A DNA stretch of 64,000 nt from Papio anubis. Its lineage: Eukaryota; Chordata; Mammalia; Primates; Cercopithecidae. Under the pieces are notes generated by a model. That model was not told the DNA's origin, ran no database searches, and worked only from the letters and a program-made list of their open reading frames with translations. This document shows positions 11,601-21,400 of the stretch, piece by piece; position 1 is the first letter of the stretch, and each line of letters opens with the position of its first letter. The stretch spans positions 37,349,542 through 37,413,541 of the forward strand of contig NC_044995.1 in NCBI RefSeq assembly GCF_008728515.1. The letters run 5' to 3'. Position numbers and translations under genes: made by a program.

Positions 11601-11895
11601 GGCCAGGCGCAGTGGCTCACGCCTGTAATCCCAGCACTTTAGGAGGCCTAGGCGGGCGGATCACAAGGTCAGGAGTTCGAGACCAGCCTGACCAACATGG
11701 TGAAACCCTGTCTCTACTAAAAATACAAAAATTATCTGAGCGTGGTGGCAAGCACCTGTAATCCCAGCTACTCAGGAGGCTGAGGCAGGAGAATCTCTTG
11801 AACCCTGGAGGCGGAGGTTGCAGTGAGCCGAGGTGCCACTGCGCTGCAGCCTGAGTGACAGAGCAAGATTCCGTCTCAATAATAATAAAAAACAG
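11601..11895 (+). mobile_element. Alu
   Basis: GGCCAGGCGCAGTGGCTCAC head, AATAATAAT tail. Confidence 0.93.
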
Positions 11896-12990
11896 GTGAT
11901 AGCACATTGGGGCCAGCATGGTAGCATAGGTGAGAACTGGCCAGAGGGCCTTGATGGGATTCACTGCCTCATGGACAGGGATGTTGAGAGAGAGAAAACA
12001 GCCATTGAGAGAATGGAATTGCTGTTTCTGGGCTGGGATTGAGTGACAGCGGGGCCAGAAGTGGCTTAGGATCCTCAGCATCCAGCCTCAGGAAGAATTG
12101 TAGCAGCTGCAGCCCTCTGCTCCACCCCCCACTGGAGTCTGGGGTAGGGGAGGAGGATGAAAGACAATTGTCCTCATGTTTGGGTCCCTTGCACCCAGCA
12201 GGCACTTGGTATGCATTAGATTAATAAAGCAAAGAGGTAGGCAGACTTTGTATTAATTCCATTTTCCATCTTCTCAGCTTTATTTTTATTGGCCCAGGCC
12301 CAATAGGAGGCCTTTCATGAGAGCACTTAATTATTCCCCTGTGCAGACCACAGAGAGCGGGAGAAGCTGGGGCTGGGCAGATACTGCTTGCTCTCTTGCA
12401 AACTTAGTTCCCGCCAGCATCCTGGCAGCCCTACCCCTGGGGTCTTTGGGCTCCCGCCCCATGAAAGCCCAGTGGGTTCCTTGCGGAGTGATAGGGAGGG
12501 GGCTTCTCTGGGCTAGGTAGCCCGAGGAGGTTCACTGGAGCTGAGGCTTGCGTGTGGAGAAGAAGGCATTTGTGCAGAGACCTGGGGGCCGAGCATTGCT
12601 GGTGGTGACAACCGGGTTCAAAGGCTTGGGGCAGGAGCTCCAGGGGTCTGAGCAGCTGAACAAGGCTGGGGGTGGTGTGGGATGAGGTGGGCAGGGGTCA
12701 AACCAAGGGGATTGCCTGACCTGTGGTGAGAGTTGGGATTTTAACTCTGCAAGCCATGGGAAGCCCTTGGAGGTGGAGGGTGTTCTGTCTGTGGGTGTGG
12801 CAAGCGGGGCATGGGGGAGAGATAGGGTGGCTTGGGGGTGCGGAGGTGAAGACAGGGCGAAGCTACGAGATGCAGCCCAGGTGGAGCTGACAGGCTGGCT
12901 TATGGAAGGAGGTGGTAGAGAATGCTGTTTGAATGAAGCTTCATCATCCTTCTGTGCCCACTCGCGGGACCCTGCCTCTCTCTTTTCTCA
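11896..12990. other. End of DDX39A intron 1, unique and old-repeat sequence
   Basis: No exon seen. 12540-12800 resembles the old repeat at 9.86-10.15 kb. Confidence 0.5.
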
Positions 12991-12991
12991 G

Positions 12992-13203
12992 CATCATGGC
13001 AGAACAGGATGTGGAAAATGATCTTTTGGATTACGATGAAGAGGAAGAGCCCCAGGCTCCTCAAGAGAGCACACCGGCCCCCCCTAAGAAAGACATCAAG
13101 GGATCCTACGTTTCCATCCACAGCTCTGGCTTCCGGGACTTTCTGCTGAAGCCGGAGCTCCTGCGGGCCATCGTGGACTGTGGCTTTGAGCATCCGTCTG
13201 AGG
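12992..13203 (+). CDS. DDX39A: DDX39A exon 2 (start codon, residues 1-69)
   Basis: The acceptor TTTTCTCAG precedes CATC and the ATG at 12996. The exon encodes the acidic N-terminus MAEQDVENDLLDYDEEEE and the start of the Q-motif region. It ends one base into Val70 before GTACGC. Confidence 0.97.
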
Positions 13204-16200
13204 GTACGCCTTCTGGGTGTCATCCTCTTGCCCAGGTCCTCACCAAGACAAGACCAGCCCTGCCCGCCCAGAGCGGTGCTGCCTCCAGTGTGCCATGGGT
13301 GAGGGAGGGGCCTGCCCGCCCCTTGGATCAGTTGTGCCCAGCAGGGCCTATGGCTGCTCTCAGCACCGGGGTGCTCTGCTTTGACCAGGCAGATACCCTA
13401 GCCCTGCAGGTGTCTATGGCCTTGTCCAGACTTGGTCTCTTCTGATTGCCCTCACTGTGGGCCCCCTGGTCAACTGGTGAGCAGCCTGCACGGGGGTGTG
13501 TCCAGGTTCTCGTCTCTCACGCTCTGCTTCTCCTGCAGTCCAGCACGAGTGCATTCCCCAGGCCATCCTGGGCATGGACGTCCTGTGCCAAGCCAAGTCC
13601 GGGATGGGCAAGACAGCGGTCTTCGTGCTGGCCACCCTACAGCAGATTGAGCCTGTTAACGGACAGGTGGGTGGGCTCCTCCCTTCCCAGCCCCACCCTA
13701 CCCGTGGTGGCCGAAGTAGAGGGGCTGGATGAGGTGGCTCACACCTGTTAGCCCATCGCTTTGGGAAACCGAGGCTGGAGGATTGCTTGAGGCCAGGAAG
13801 TCGAGGCTGCAGTGTGCTATGATCCTACCACTGCACTCCAGCCTGGGTGACAGAGGGAGAGACTATCTCAAAATATAGAGTAATCAGTTATAACAAAAAT
13901 CAGAAATTGCCAATAAGCCAAAATAACTGGAAAGTGCCCACAGTTTGCCCCTTGCCCCAGAGGTATTGCTGCTGTTTTACTGTGCCACCTACCTAGAGAG
14001 TGTCCATCTATGAAGGTTGGGTTGCCCCGAATACAGCTGTCACTGCTGTCCTTGCTGTTAGGCCCTGGCTGTCTTCTCCCTTTATCTTGTGTGCCACTAT
14101 CTTGGGGAGACACTTCAGTGAATTCTGGTGTCTTGCTCCTGAGTCAGGTCGGGTGCACATCTTTGGGCCTCATATTGGCGCCCGTGCGCTTGTTATCTCA
14201 GAGCACATCCTGATGGATGAAGGTGCCGTGGAGAGCTGTGGTGTGGTCCAGTGTCTGGTGGCATGGGTGGGAAGACCGGGGCTGGGGCCGCCTGAGTGCC
14301 GAGATTCAGGAAATCCTTAAAGAGCTGGGTCCCACGTCACCTGGGCAGGCCAGGTCTAACCATTATGCGGGCCATTTTCTGTTTCTCGTTGCGGGTCCTG
14401 GTGTTGGGAGACAGGTTTCAGTAGCTGTGGGAGGGTATAGGGAGTGAGGGTTGGAGAAGGGCCGTGAGAAGGGGGAGGCATTTGGATCGGGTCTTCAAAT
14501 GGCCTATGTTGGGTGCAGTATGTTGGGGGGACTGGGTTGGGTGGACTCTGGTGGGGGAGGGGTTTAGGATACTGCCTGAGGGCCCTTTTCTCGTGCGACT
14601 TCCCAGGTGACGGTCCTGGTCATGTGCCACACGAGGGAGCTGGCCTTCCAGATCAGCAAGGAATATGAGCGCTTCTCCAAGTACATGCCCAGCGTCAAGG
14701 TGAGCCCCTCAGGTTGGACTTGGTCAGGCGCCGCTTGGTTTCTGCAGCTTTGTTAGCCTCGGCTCTGGCCCAGCCAGCATTTACCAAGCTTGGCAGGGGC
14801 AGCTGCCTTTGAGGTTTGCGGTGGTTTTTGCTCCTTAAAAGCCTGATGAATTATGCATGGCTCCCAGGGGCCTGTGCAGGTCCCAGCCTGGGGCTTCCTT
14901 TGACTGGAGCCCCGGGAGGCTCTCGGGCCTGCCTTGGTCCCCTGAGGCCTCCTGTTCACAGGTGCTGGGGTTGGGTATTAGGTGCCCTCAGGGGCTGCTG
15001 GGGCCGAGCTGGTTGGGGCCTTGGGCCAGGTATCAGCATGGAGCAGCTTCCTCCTCCTCCTCCCCATAGGTGTCTGTGTTCTTCGGGGGTCTCTCCATCA
15101 AGAAGGATGAAGAAGTGTTGAAGAAGAACTGTCCCCATGTCGTGGTGGGGACCCCGGGCCGCATCCTGGCGCTCGTGCGGAACAGGAGCTTCAGCCTAAA
15201 GAATGTGAAGCACTTTGTGCTGGACGAGTGTGACAAGATGCTGGAGCAGCTGGGTGAGTCATCTGCCCTTGCAGCCTCAGCTGGAGAGTCAGTGACTAGG
15301 CGGGCCCCATAGCAGGCGGAAGACTCTTGAGTGGGTCACATGGGTGGCTGGCAGGCGGGGCTCCTGTGGTGATCTTAGGGAAAGCTCTGCTGCTGGCAGA
15401 GGGACGTGCTGTTTCTGAGCCCGAGCCGAATGGGACCACGGGACCCAAATAAGCCCCCGTCCCTCCTGGACGTAAAGGCACGCGCACATACCTCTAGGAG
15501 TGTGAGACTTCTGCCACCTGTTGGGTTGGTTCTAGGCCCCACCTGCCCTCAGGGAGCCTCGACAGGGCCGGTGGGAGATGGGCTTGTGTCCTGGGAGGCA
15601 GCTGCAGCTCTCACCCCAGCGGCTGTCTCTGCCTCAGGCTCCCCTCCCCGAAGCGTGTCTCGAGGCGCACGGGCACGGCTGCTCCGCGCCAGCGCGTAAG
15701 TGGATTGCAGCTCCTCCCGCGCCTGCGCTCGCTGGCCACCCCCCAGCCCCTCAGGCACCAGGACTGGCCACTCCCGCGGCTCACTCTGCCCTCGTCACGG
15801 TGCCACTGGCTCCCTGGCACAGGTTGGGAGGGGTCTGGGTCTGGTCTGGGGTGGGGGTCCTGCATGGCAGACGCTCATGCCCACGCATGTCTTGCCCTCC
15901 CCACCCAGACATGCGGCGGGATGTGCAGGAGATCTTCCGCCTGACACCACACGAGAAGCAGTGCATGATGTTCAGCGCCACCCTGAGCAAGGACATCCGG
16001 CCTGTGTGCAGGAAGTTCATGCAGGATGTGAGTAAGGCGAGAGTGGCAGCTTCGGCCTTCCCCAGGGGCCTGGAGCCTGGGGCCCCAGGACACCCGCACA
16101 GCCCACATGCCTCGGAGGATGCTGGGATGCTGGGAGCCGGCGGAGCCTCCTTTCCTCCCCTCGGTCTTGTCAAACTGGGAGTCAAGCTTGGTCCACACCT

Positions 16201-17306
16201 GAGCCGGGCCAGAGCTTACATCCAGGTTTTGAGCGATGTTTACTGAGGTCTGGTGCAGGAGGCCCTCTGGGAAGCGTCGCACAAAGGAGTCGCCCACTGG
16301 AAGGTTCTGGGCAGGCGAGATGCCCAGAGGTGATCCCTGCCCGCCCCTCCCACCTCCCTTCCCACACAGCCCATGGAGGTGTTTGTGGACGACGAGACCA
16401 AGCTCACGCTGCACGGCCTGCAGCAGTACTACGTCAAACTCAAAGACAGTGAGAAGAACCGCAAGCTCTTTGATCTCCTGGACGTGCTGGAGTTTAACCA
16501 GGTGACACTTCCATCAGCCCGTCCTGGGGCTCTGGACCATCTGGAGGTCGCTGGGCCGCTGGGCTGTGTGTCCCTGACCGCCACTCCTTCCTTCAGGTGA
16601 TAATCTTCGTCAAGTCAGTGCAGCGCTGCATGGCCCTGGCCCAGCTCCTCGTGGAGCAGAACTTCCCGGCCATCGCCATCCACCGGGGCATGGCCCAGGA
16701 GGAGCGGTGAGTGCGAGCCACCCGCCAAGGCTGCAGGGAGCGCCACCCAGGAGCCCAGTGTCTGACGGCCTCCACTTGTTTCTCCTGCACCCCAGCCTGT
16801 CACGCTATCAGCAGTTCAAGGATTTCCAGCGGCGGATCCTGGTGGCCACCAATCTGTTTGGCCGGGGGATGGACATCGAGCGAGTCAACATCGTCTTTAA
16901 CTATGACATGCCTGAGGACTCGGACACTTACTTGCACCGGGTGAGCGGCCTCACGGGCATGTCGCTTTCCCCTGGCGGTGGGGTGGGGCCCCAACCCTGC
17001 TTTTCCTCAAGTCCTGAGGTGTTATCTGTGGCCTGACCCTGATCCTGTCTGCCTGCAGGTGGCCCGGGCGGGTCGCTTTGGCACCAAAGGCCTAGCCATC
17101 ACTTTTGTGTCTGACGAGAATGATGCCAAAATCCTCAATGACGTCCAGGACCGGTTTGAAGTTAATGTGGCAGAACTTCCAGAGGAAATTGACATATCCA
17201 CATACAGTAAGTGCCTTGGGCAGGGCAGGGGGCTGAGGCAGAGGGTTCCTACCCCGGCCCTTCGGTTCACCGCTTCCTGTGTCTTACAGTTGAGCAGAGC
17301 CGGTAA
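12996..17306 (+). CDS. DDX39A: DDX39A, DECD-box ATP-dependent RNA helicase (whole coding region, 10 coding exons)
   Basis: Encodes the nuclear RNA helicase DDX39A/URH49, paralogue of UAP56/DDX39B, which works with ALY/REF and TREX-type complexes in mRNA export and splicing (family knowledge). Coding exons are 12996-13203, 13539-13666, 14607-14699, 15070-15253, 15909-16027, 16370-16501, 16597-16706, 16796-16940, 17059-17206 and 17290-17306. All introns are GT-AG, all phases agree, and lengths sum to 1284 nt, giving 427 aa, the known length. Visible motifs: acidic N-terminus, Q motif near residues 46-77, Walker A AKSGMGKT (88-95), TPGR (171-174), DECD (195-198), SAT (227-229), GRGMD (347-351) and HRVARAGRFG (372-381). 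The protein ends EQSR. No frameshift or stop is present, so the gene looks intact. It is convergent with ADGRE5. Confidence 0.97.
13539..13666 (+). CDS. DDX39A: DDX39A exon 3 (Q motif end and Walker A)
   Basis: Encodes residues 70-112 including VQHECIPQ and the ATP-binding loop AKSGMGKT. It lies between CTCCTGCAG and a GTGGGT donor and ends in phase 0. Confidence 0.97.
13722..13876 (+). mobile_element. Alu monomer in DDX39A intron 3
   Basis: Single-arm element with a head like GGCTGGATGAGGTGGCTCAC joined directly to a right-end core, of FLAM/FRAM or AluJ type. Confidence 0.8.
13876..14606 (+). other. DDX39A intron 3, distal part, unique sequence
   Basis: Non-repetitive intron sequence after the Alu monomer. 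No exon, RNA gene or strong regulatory motif is apparent. Confidence 0.6.
14607..14699 (+). CDS. DDX39A: DDX39A exon 4 (motif Ia region)
   Basis: Encodes residues 113-143 including VLVMCHTRELAFQISKEYER, the family motif Ia segment. Acceptor TTCCCAG, donor GTGAGC, phase 0 at both ends. Confidence 0.97.
15070..15253 (+). CDS. DDX39A: DDX39A exon 5 (TPGR and DECD box)
   Basis: Encodes residues 144-204 plus one base. It carries FFGGLSIKKDEE, VVVGTPGRILAL and the Walker B motif VLDECDKMLEQL that names the DECD subfamily. Donor GTGAGT. Confidence 0.97.
15638..15695 (+). other. Candidate cryptic (poison) exon in DDX39A intron 5
   Basis: A pyrimidine-rich acceptor ending TGCCTCAG and a strong GTAAGT donor bound 58 nt of CpG-rich sequence. 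Inclusion between exons 5 and 6 would shift the frame and reach TGA in exon 7, well before the last junction. No transcript evidence is available here. Confidence 0.3.
15909..16027 (+). CDS. DDX39A: DDX39A exon 6 (SAT motif)
   Basis: Begins MRRDVQEIFRLTPHEKQ, contains MMFSATLSKDIRPVC, and ends FMQD. The SAT motif couples ATP hydrolysis to unwinding in DEAD/DECD helicases. Confidence 0.97.
16370..16501 (+). CDS. DDX39A: DDX39A exon 7 (start of second RecA-like domain)
   Basis: Encodes residues 245-288, PMEVFVDDETKLTLHG through LLDVLEFNQ. Acceptor CACACAG, donor GTGACA, phase 0. Confidence 0.97.
16597..16706 (+). CDS. DDX39A: DDX39A exon 8
   Basis: Encodes VIIFVKSVQRCMALAQLL and AIAIHRGMAQEER, helicase motif IV and following segment. 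It ends two bases into Arg325 before GTGAGT. Confidence 0.97.
16796..16940 (+). CDS. DDX39A: DDX39A exon 9 (motif V)
   Basis: Encodes LSRYQQFKDFQRRILVATN, then LFGRGMDIERVN, and ends YLHR, the first part of motif VI. Donor GTGAGC. Confidence 0.97.
17059..17206 (+). CDS. DDX39A: DDX39A exon 10 (motif VI)
   Basis: Opens VARAGRFGTKG, completing motif VI, and continues through AITFVSDENDA to EEIDISTY. It ends one base into Ile423 before GTAAGT. Confidence 0.97.
17290..17306 (+). CDS. DDX39A: DDX39A exon 11, last five codons and stop
   Basis: After TCTTACAG the exon completes IEQSR and stops with TAA at 17304-17306. Only 17 coding bases, so it is found by splice phase rather than by open frame. 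Confidence 0.95.
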
Positions 17307-17450
17307 CCACCACGTGCCCCGGCAGTCCAGAGCCGCCCACCCGGAGCTGCCCACCCAGAGCCGCCCGCATGCAGCTTCACCTCCCCTTTCCAGGTGCCAC
17401 TGTTGAGAAGTTAGAAATTGTGTGAGAATAAACTTGTTATTATGGAAACC
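17307..17450 (+). terminator. DDX39A: DDX39A 3' UTR and polyadenylation signal
   Basis: A short, C-rich 3' UTR follows the stop. A canonical AATAAA lies at 17427-17432, so cleavage is expected near 17445-17455. Confidence 0.88.
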
Positions 17451-17539
17451 TGGCTCCCACACCATCTGTTTCTTAGTCATCTTGGCCTTTGACAGACACC
17501 CTGGGCCTGGCGTCTGAATCACCACCAGCAGGCAAGGCC

Positions 17540-18137
17540 ATCTTCTGTATGCATGTGTTTAATTTTAAGTGTCAACATTGAAAGTTTGAACAGATAAAAA
17601 CACATTACACAACATCCACAACCTTTACAACAGTGAGAACCTCCTGCCTGGGCAGGCAGGGCAGGCCTCTGTACCGTGAGCCTCAGGCAGTGGCCCCAAG
17701 GGGCTCTGCCATGGGGCCTCTGACATCAGTCTTCGCTTAAGAAGGAAGCTGAGCCCCAGCACCTAGTCTTTTCAGTTCTGCAGCAGACGTGAGAGGAAAA
17801 GTCCAGGCCGGGACGAGCCCTCAGTCTGTCCTGAGTACTAGCCCCAGGTGCCAAGGCAACGTGCTGCAGCCCTGGGCCAGCCCCTGTACTTGCCCTGGGT
17901 CACAAGATGGAGGAGAGAGGCAGCCAGCAGTAGGACCAGTGGCTCCGGCTCCACCCCACTGGGTGTCCTGGGCTTTGATGCCAGACTATAGCTGCCACTC
18001 CCCCCTGGTGGCACACACGGGGCTTAGGGAGGGAGGGTGGAGGGAGCAGAGCGGTGGACGAAGGGAGGATGGATGGTCTTCGTGTACAAAGCTGCTGCGG
18101 CCACAGGAGCTGCTGGACCGTCCAGAACCATGTGCTT
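17540..18137 (-). terminator. ADGRE5: ADGRE5 3' UTR and polyadenylation signal
   Basis: Unique sequence below the TGA. On the - strand an ATTAAA variant signal reads 17563 down to 17558, and no AATAAA was seen nearby. Cleavage is expected around 17535-17548, leaving about 100 bp to the DDX39A end. Confidence 0.75.
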
Positions 18138-18167
18138 TCATATGCCAGACTCTGACGCCCGGAGGGC
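18138..18167 (-). CDS. ADGRE5: ADGRE5 exon 20, C-terminus
   Basis: Ten codons, ALRASESGI then TGA, after CTCCAG. Matches the CD97 C-terminal tail. Confidence 0.95.
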   Translation of the reverse strand, partial: ALRASESGI

Positions 18168-18447
18168 CTGGAGAGGAGAGCCCAGTGAGACCTGAGCCCT
18201 GCCAGCCCTGGTGCCTTCCTGCCCACACACCCGCCCCAGGCGCAGCCCCTTACCCGGGTCTGATTGTGGCCAGTGCCAGACGTGGTAGAGGTGAATTCTG
18301 AGTACTTGCTCCCGCTGGCAACTAGGCAGGCCCACTTCCGGTATTCCTCCCGAACCTGCCGGCCCAGATACCCAGTCAGGGCAGGAGCAGACCCTGGGAC
18401 CGTGCATGCTCCTCCCCATGCTCTCTGCCTTTAAGCCCCACCTTGGT

Positions 18448-18483
<36 letters not shown>

Positions 18484-21400
18484 TTGAGATCGGGTCCCCC
18501 TGTCGCCCGGGCTGGAGTGCAGTGGCACTATCATAGTTTACTGCAACCTTGAACTCCTGGGCCCAGGTGATCCTCTTGTCCCAGCCTCCTGAGAAGCTGA
18601 GGTTATGGGTATTCACCACCACACCCGGCTATCTTTTTTTTTGAGATGAGTTTCACTGTCCCCCAGGCTGGAGTGCAATGGTGCCATCTTGGCCCACCGC
18701 AACTGCCGCCTCCCAGTTCAAGTGATTATCCTGCCTGAGCCTCCCAAGTAGCTGGGACTACAGGCATGTGCCACCGTGCCGGGCTAATTTTTGTATTTTT
18801 AGTAGAGATGGGGTTTCACCACGTTAGCCAAGGCTGGTCTTAAACTCCTGACCTCAGATGATCTGCTCACCTCGGCCTCCCAAAGTGTTGGGATTACCGG
18901 CGTGAGCCACCTCGTCTGGCCTCACCCTGGCTATCTTTGAATTTTTTGGTAAAGACAGCGTCTGGTTATGTTGCCCAGGCTGGTCTCGAACTTCTGGACT
19001 CAAGCAATCCTCCCCCCTCAGCCTCCCAAGTAGGTGGGAGGATGACAGGTGTGTGCCACCGTGCCCAGGCCCCCACCTTCTTGTTGAGCAGGCAGTGCAG
19101 CAGGTAGAGGAAGGCGCCCTGCAGGCAGTTGAGGATGGTGAACACATAGGTCAGCACCAAGCTCCGATCATCGAAGATGAACAGGCCAAAGACCCAGGTG
19201 CAGCCCAACAGGAAGAGCTGCGCGATGGCAGTGATGGTCAGCGCCCTGTGGGGAGGGGGGTTGCAGTGTGGGCCCCCACATCACCTCCAGCTTCATGCCC
19301 CTCACCCCGGCCCCGCCTCCAAGTCCTCCCAGCCCCTCCTCTCACCTCGCCTTCTTTAATTTCTTCATGTCTGGATTGATTTCAGAAAACTTCTGAGTGA
19401 GCTTCCAGACGGTAGTCACGAAAATGACAGCATTGCACTGGGCGGGGGAGCGGATTGTGGGTTAGAGGTCGAGAGCGATAGTCCAGGCGGGCCTGGGCCC
19501 ATGGCGCTTGGGCTTTGGTGGAGGGGGAGTGGGCACTTACCAAAATGATAAAGGTCACAGGCCCCAGGAAGCTCCAGAGGAAGCCCTGCTCAAAGTCCAG
19601 CCAGCAGCTGTGAGGTAAGGGAGGGGTCCCATCAGTGTCCCAGGAAGCCAGAAGCAGAACCGAGGGCAGCTGGACATCGTGCGTGGCACTGCTTGTGAGC
19701 CCCGGGCCTAGCACCCCGCCCTCCCCCTGCCCCACCTCGTTGCACTCACTATCTGGGGCGGCCGTAGCCCTTGCTGTAGACGGCAGCCGAGACGCCCACG
19801 ATGAGCAGGGGCACGCCATAGCCGATCAGGCAGAGCCAGCGCGTACTCAGGCCCTGGCCCTGGAACACGCGCACCACAAGAAAGTAGAGCTCCAGGCCCT
19901 CGAGGCTCATCCAGCAGAAGGCGGCCAGGAAGCAGTAGTGCAGCAGCCCGGCCACCAGGCGGCAGCGCAGCCCCACCTGCGGGGCGGGGACGGAGGGGCG
20001 GGGCGGGGACAGAGGGGCGGGGCGACGTCAGCGCGGGGCGGGGCATGCGGCGCCAGGACCCGAGAGTGGGCGGGACCACAGCCGAAGGGTGGGCGGGTCT
20101 GGAGCCGGGCCAGGCTCCCCTCCAGGGCCCATCCCCAACAACGCTCAGAAGCGAGCGGGGACTCGGGGCATGGCCAGACGGCTCCAAGGCCAGCGCCCTT
20201 TAAAGAGACAACCCGACCCCCCGGTGGGCGGGGCCTCATGCCTCCAGGGCCCGCCTACCCGACCGAGCCCCGGGAGTAGGGGGGGCTAACCCCTCCCAGG
20301 TCTCCCTGACCCCAGAGCTCAGGTGGGAGCCGGGCGGGACCTCACCTGGCCGCCTTCGTTCTCGATGCCGGCCAGGAAGATGGTGGAGCCCACGAAGAGG
20401 CAGATGCAGAGGTGCAGGTGTATGGTGGTGCGCGAGCCCTGGATGGGCCGCACCAGCAGGAAGGTGAGGATGCACAGCAGCAGGCAGAAGAGTGACAGCG
20501 CCAGTCCCACCCTGGTGATCAGGGTCAGCTTCCAGTCCTAGGAGTGGCACCGGGTGCTCAGGGTTCCTTCAGGGCCTGAGGCCTTTCTGCCCTCTTTGTG
20601 GTCCCTTTTCCGCCAATACTCTGACGGACCCACGTCTCTGACCTCCTCCCTTGTCCCTCCTAGATCTGGCCACACTTACCAGCTGGCAGGGGAGTCTACG
20701 GATTTCACATTTTTGTGCTTGCTGGGCCTATGGCCTGGACCACAGGCGCTCCCCTTCTCTGCCTAATTGCAGTTTTCGACAAGGCCCAGCTTAACTATGG
20801 ATTCTACTGAAGTCACATACAGAAAGTGGTGCTCCAGGCTGAGTGCAGTGGCTTACGCCTGTAATCTTAGCACTTTGAGAGGCTGAGGTGGGCGGACCAC
20901 CTGAAGTCAGGAGTTCGAGACCAGCCTGCCCAACATGGTGAAACCCTGCCTCTACTAAAAATACAAAAATTAGCTGGGCATGGTGGCGTGCACCTGTAAT
21001 CCCAGCTACTTGGGAGGCTGAGGCAGGAGAATCGCTTGAACACGGGAGGCAGAGGTTGCAGTGAGCCAAGATCACACCACTGCACTCCAGCCTGGGCGAC
21101 AGAGCAAGACTCTGTCTCAAAAAAAATAAAAATAAAAATGAAAATTTTAAAAGGCTGGCATGGTGGCTCACACCTGTAATCACAGCACTTAGGGAGGCCA
21201 AGGCGGGTGGATCACCTGAGGTCAGGAGTTCAAGACTAGCCCGGGCAACATGGTGAAACCCTGTCTCTATTAAAAATACAAACATTGGCCGGGCGCGGTG
21301 GCTCAAGCCTGTAATCCTAGCACTTTGGGAGGCCGAGACGGGCGGATCACAAGGTCAGGAGATCGAGACCATCCTGGCTAACACGGTGAAACCCCGTCTC

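Larger units (their letters stand above)
7650..12990 (+). other. DDX39A intron 1 body
   Basis: About 5.3 kb between the CpG-rich start and exon 2. It is mostly Alu copies listed separately, an L1 3' fragment near 11.1 kb, and unique or anciently repetitive stretches at 8.94-9.28, 9.60-10.15 and 11.9-12.99 kb. I see no coding exon in it. Confidence 0.7.

Noticed and set aside
15578..16246. 222-codon open frame on the + strand across DDX39A intron 5 and exon 6
   Set aside because: Only the 15909-16027 part is coding; the rest is GC-rich intron read through.
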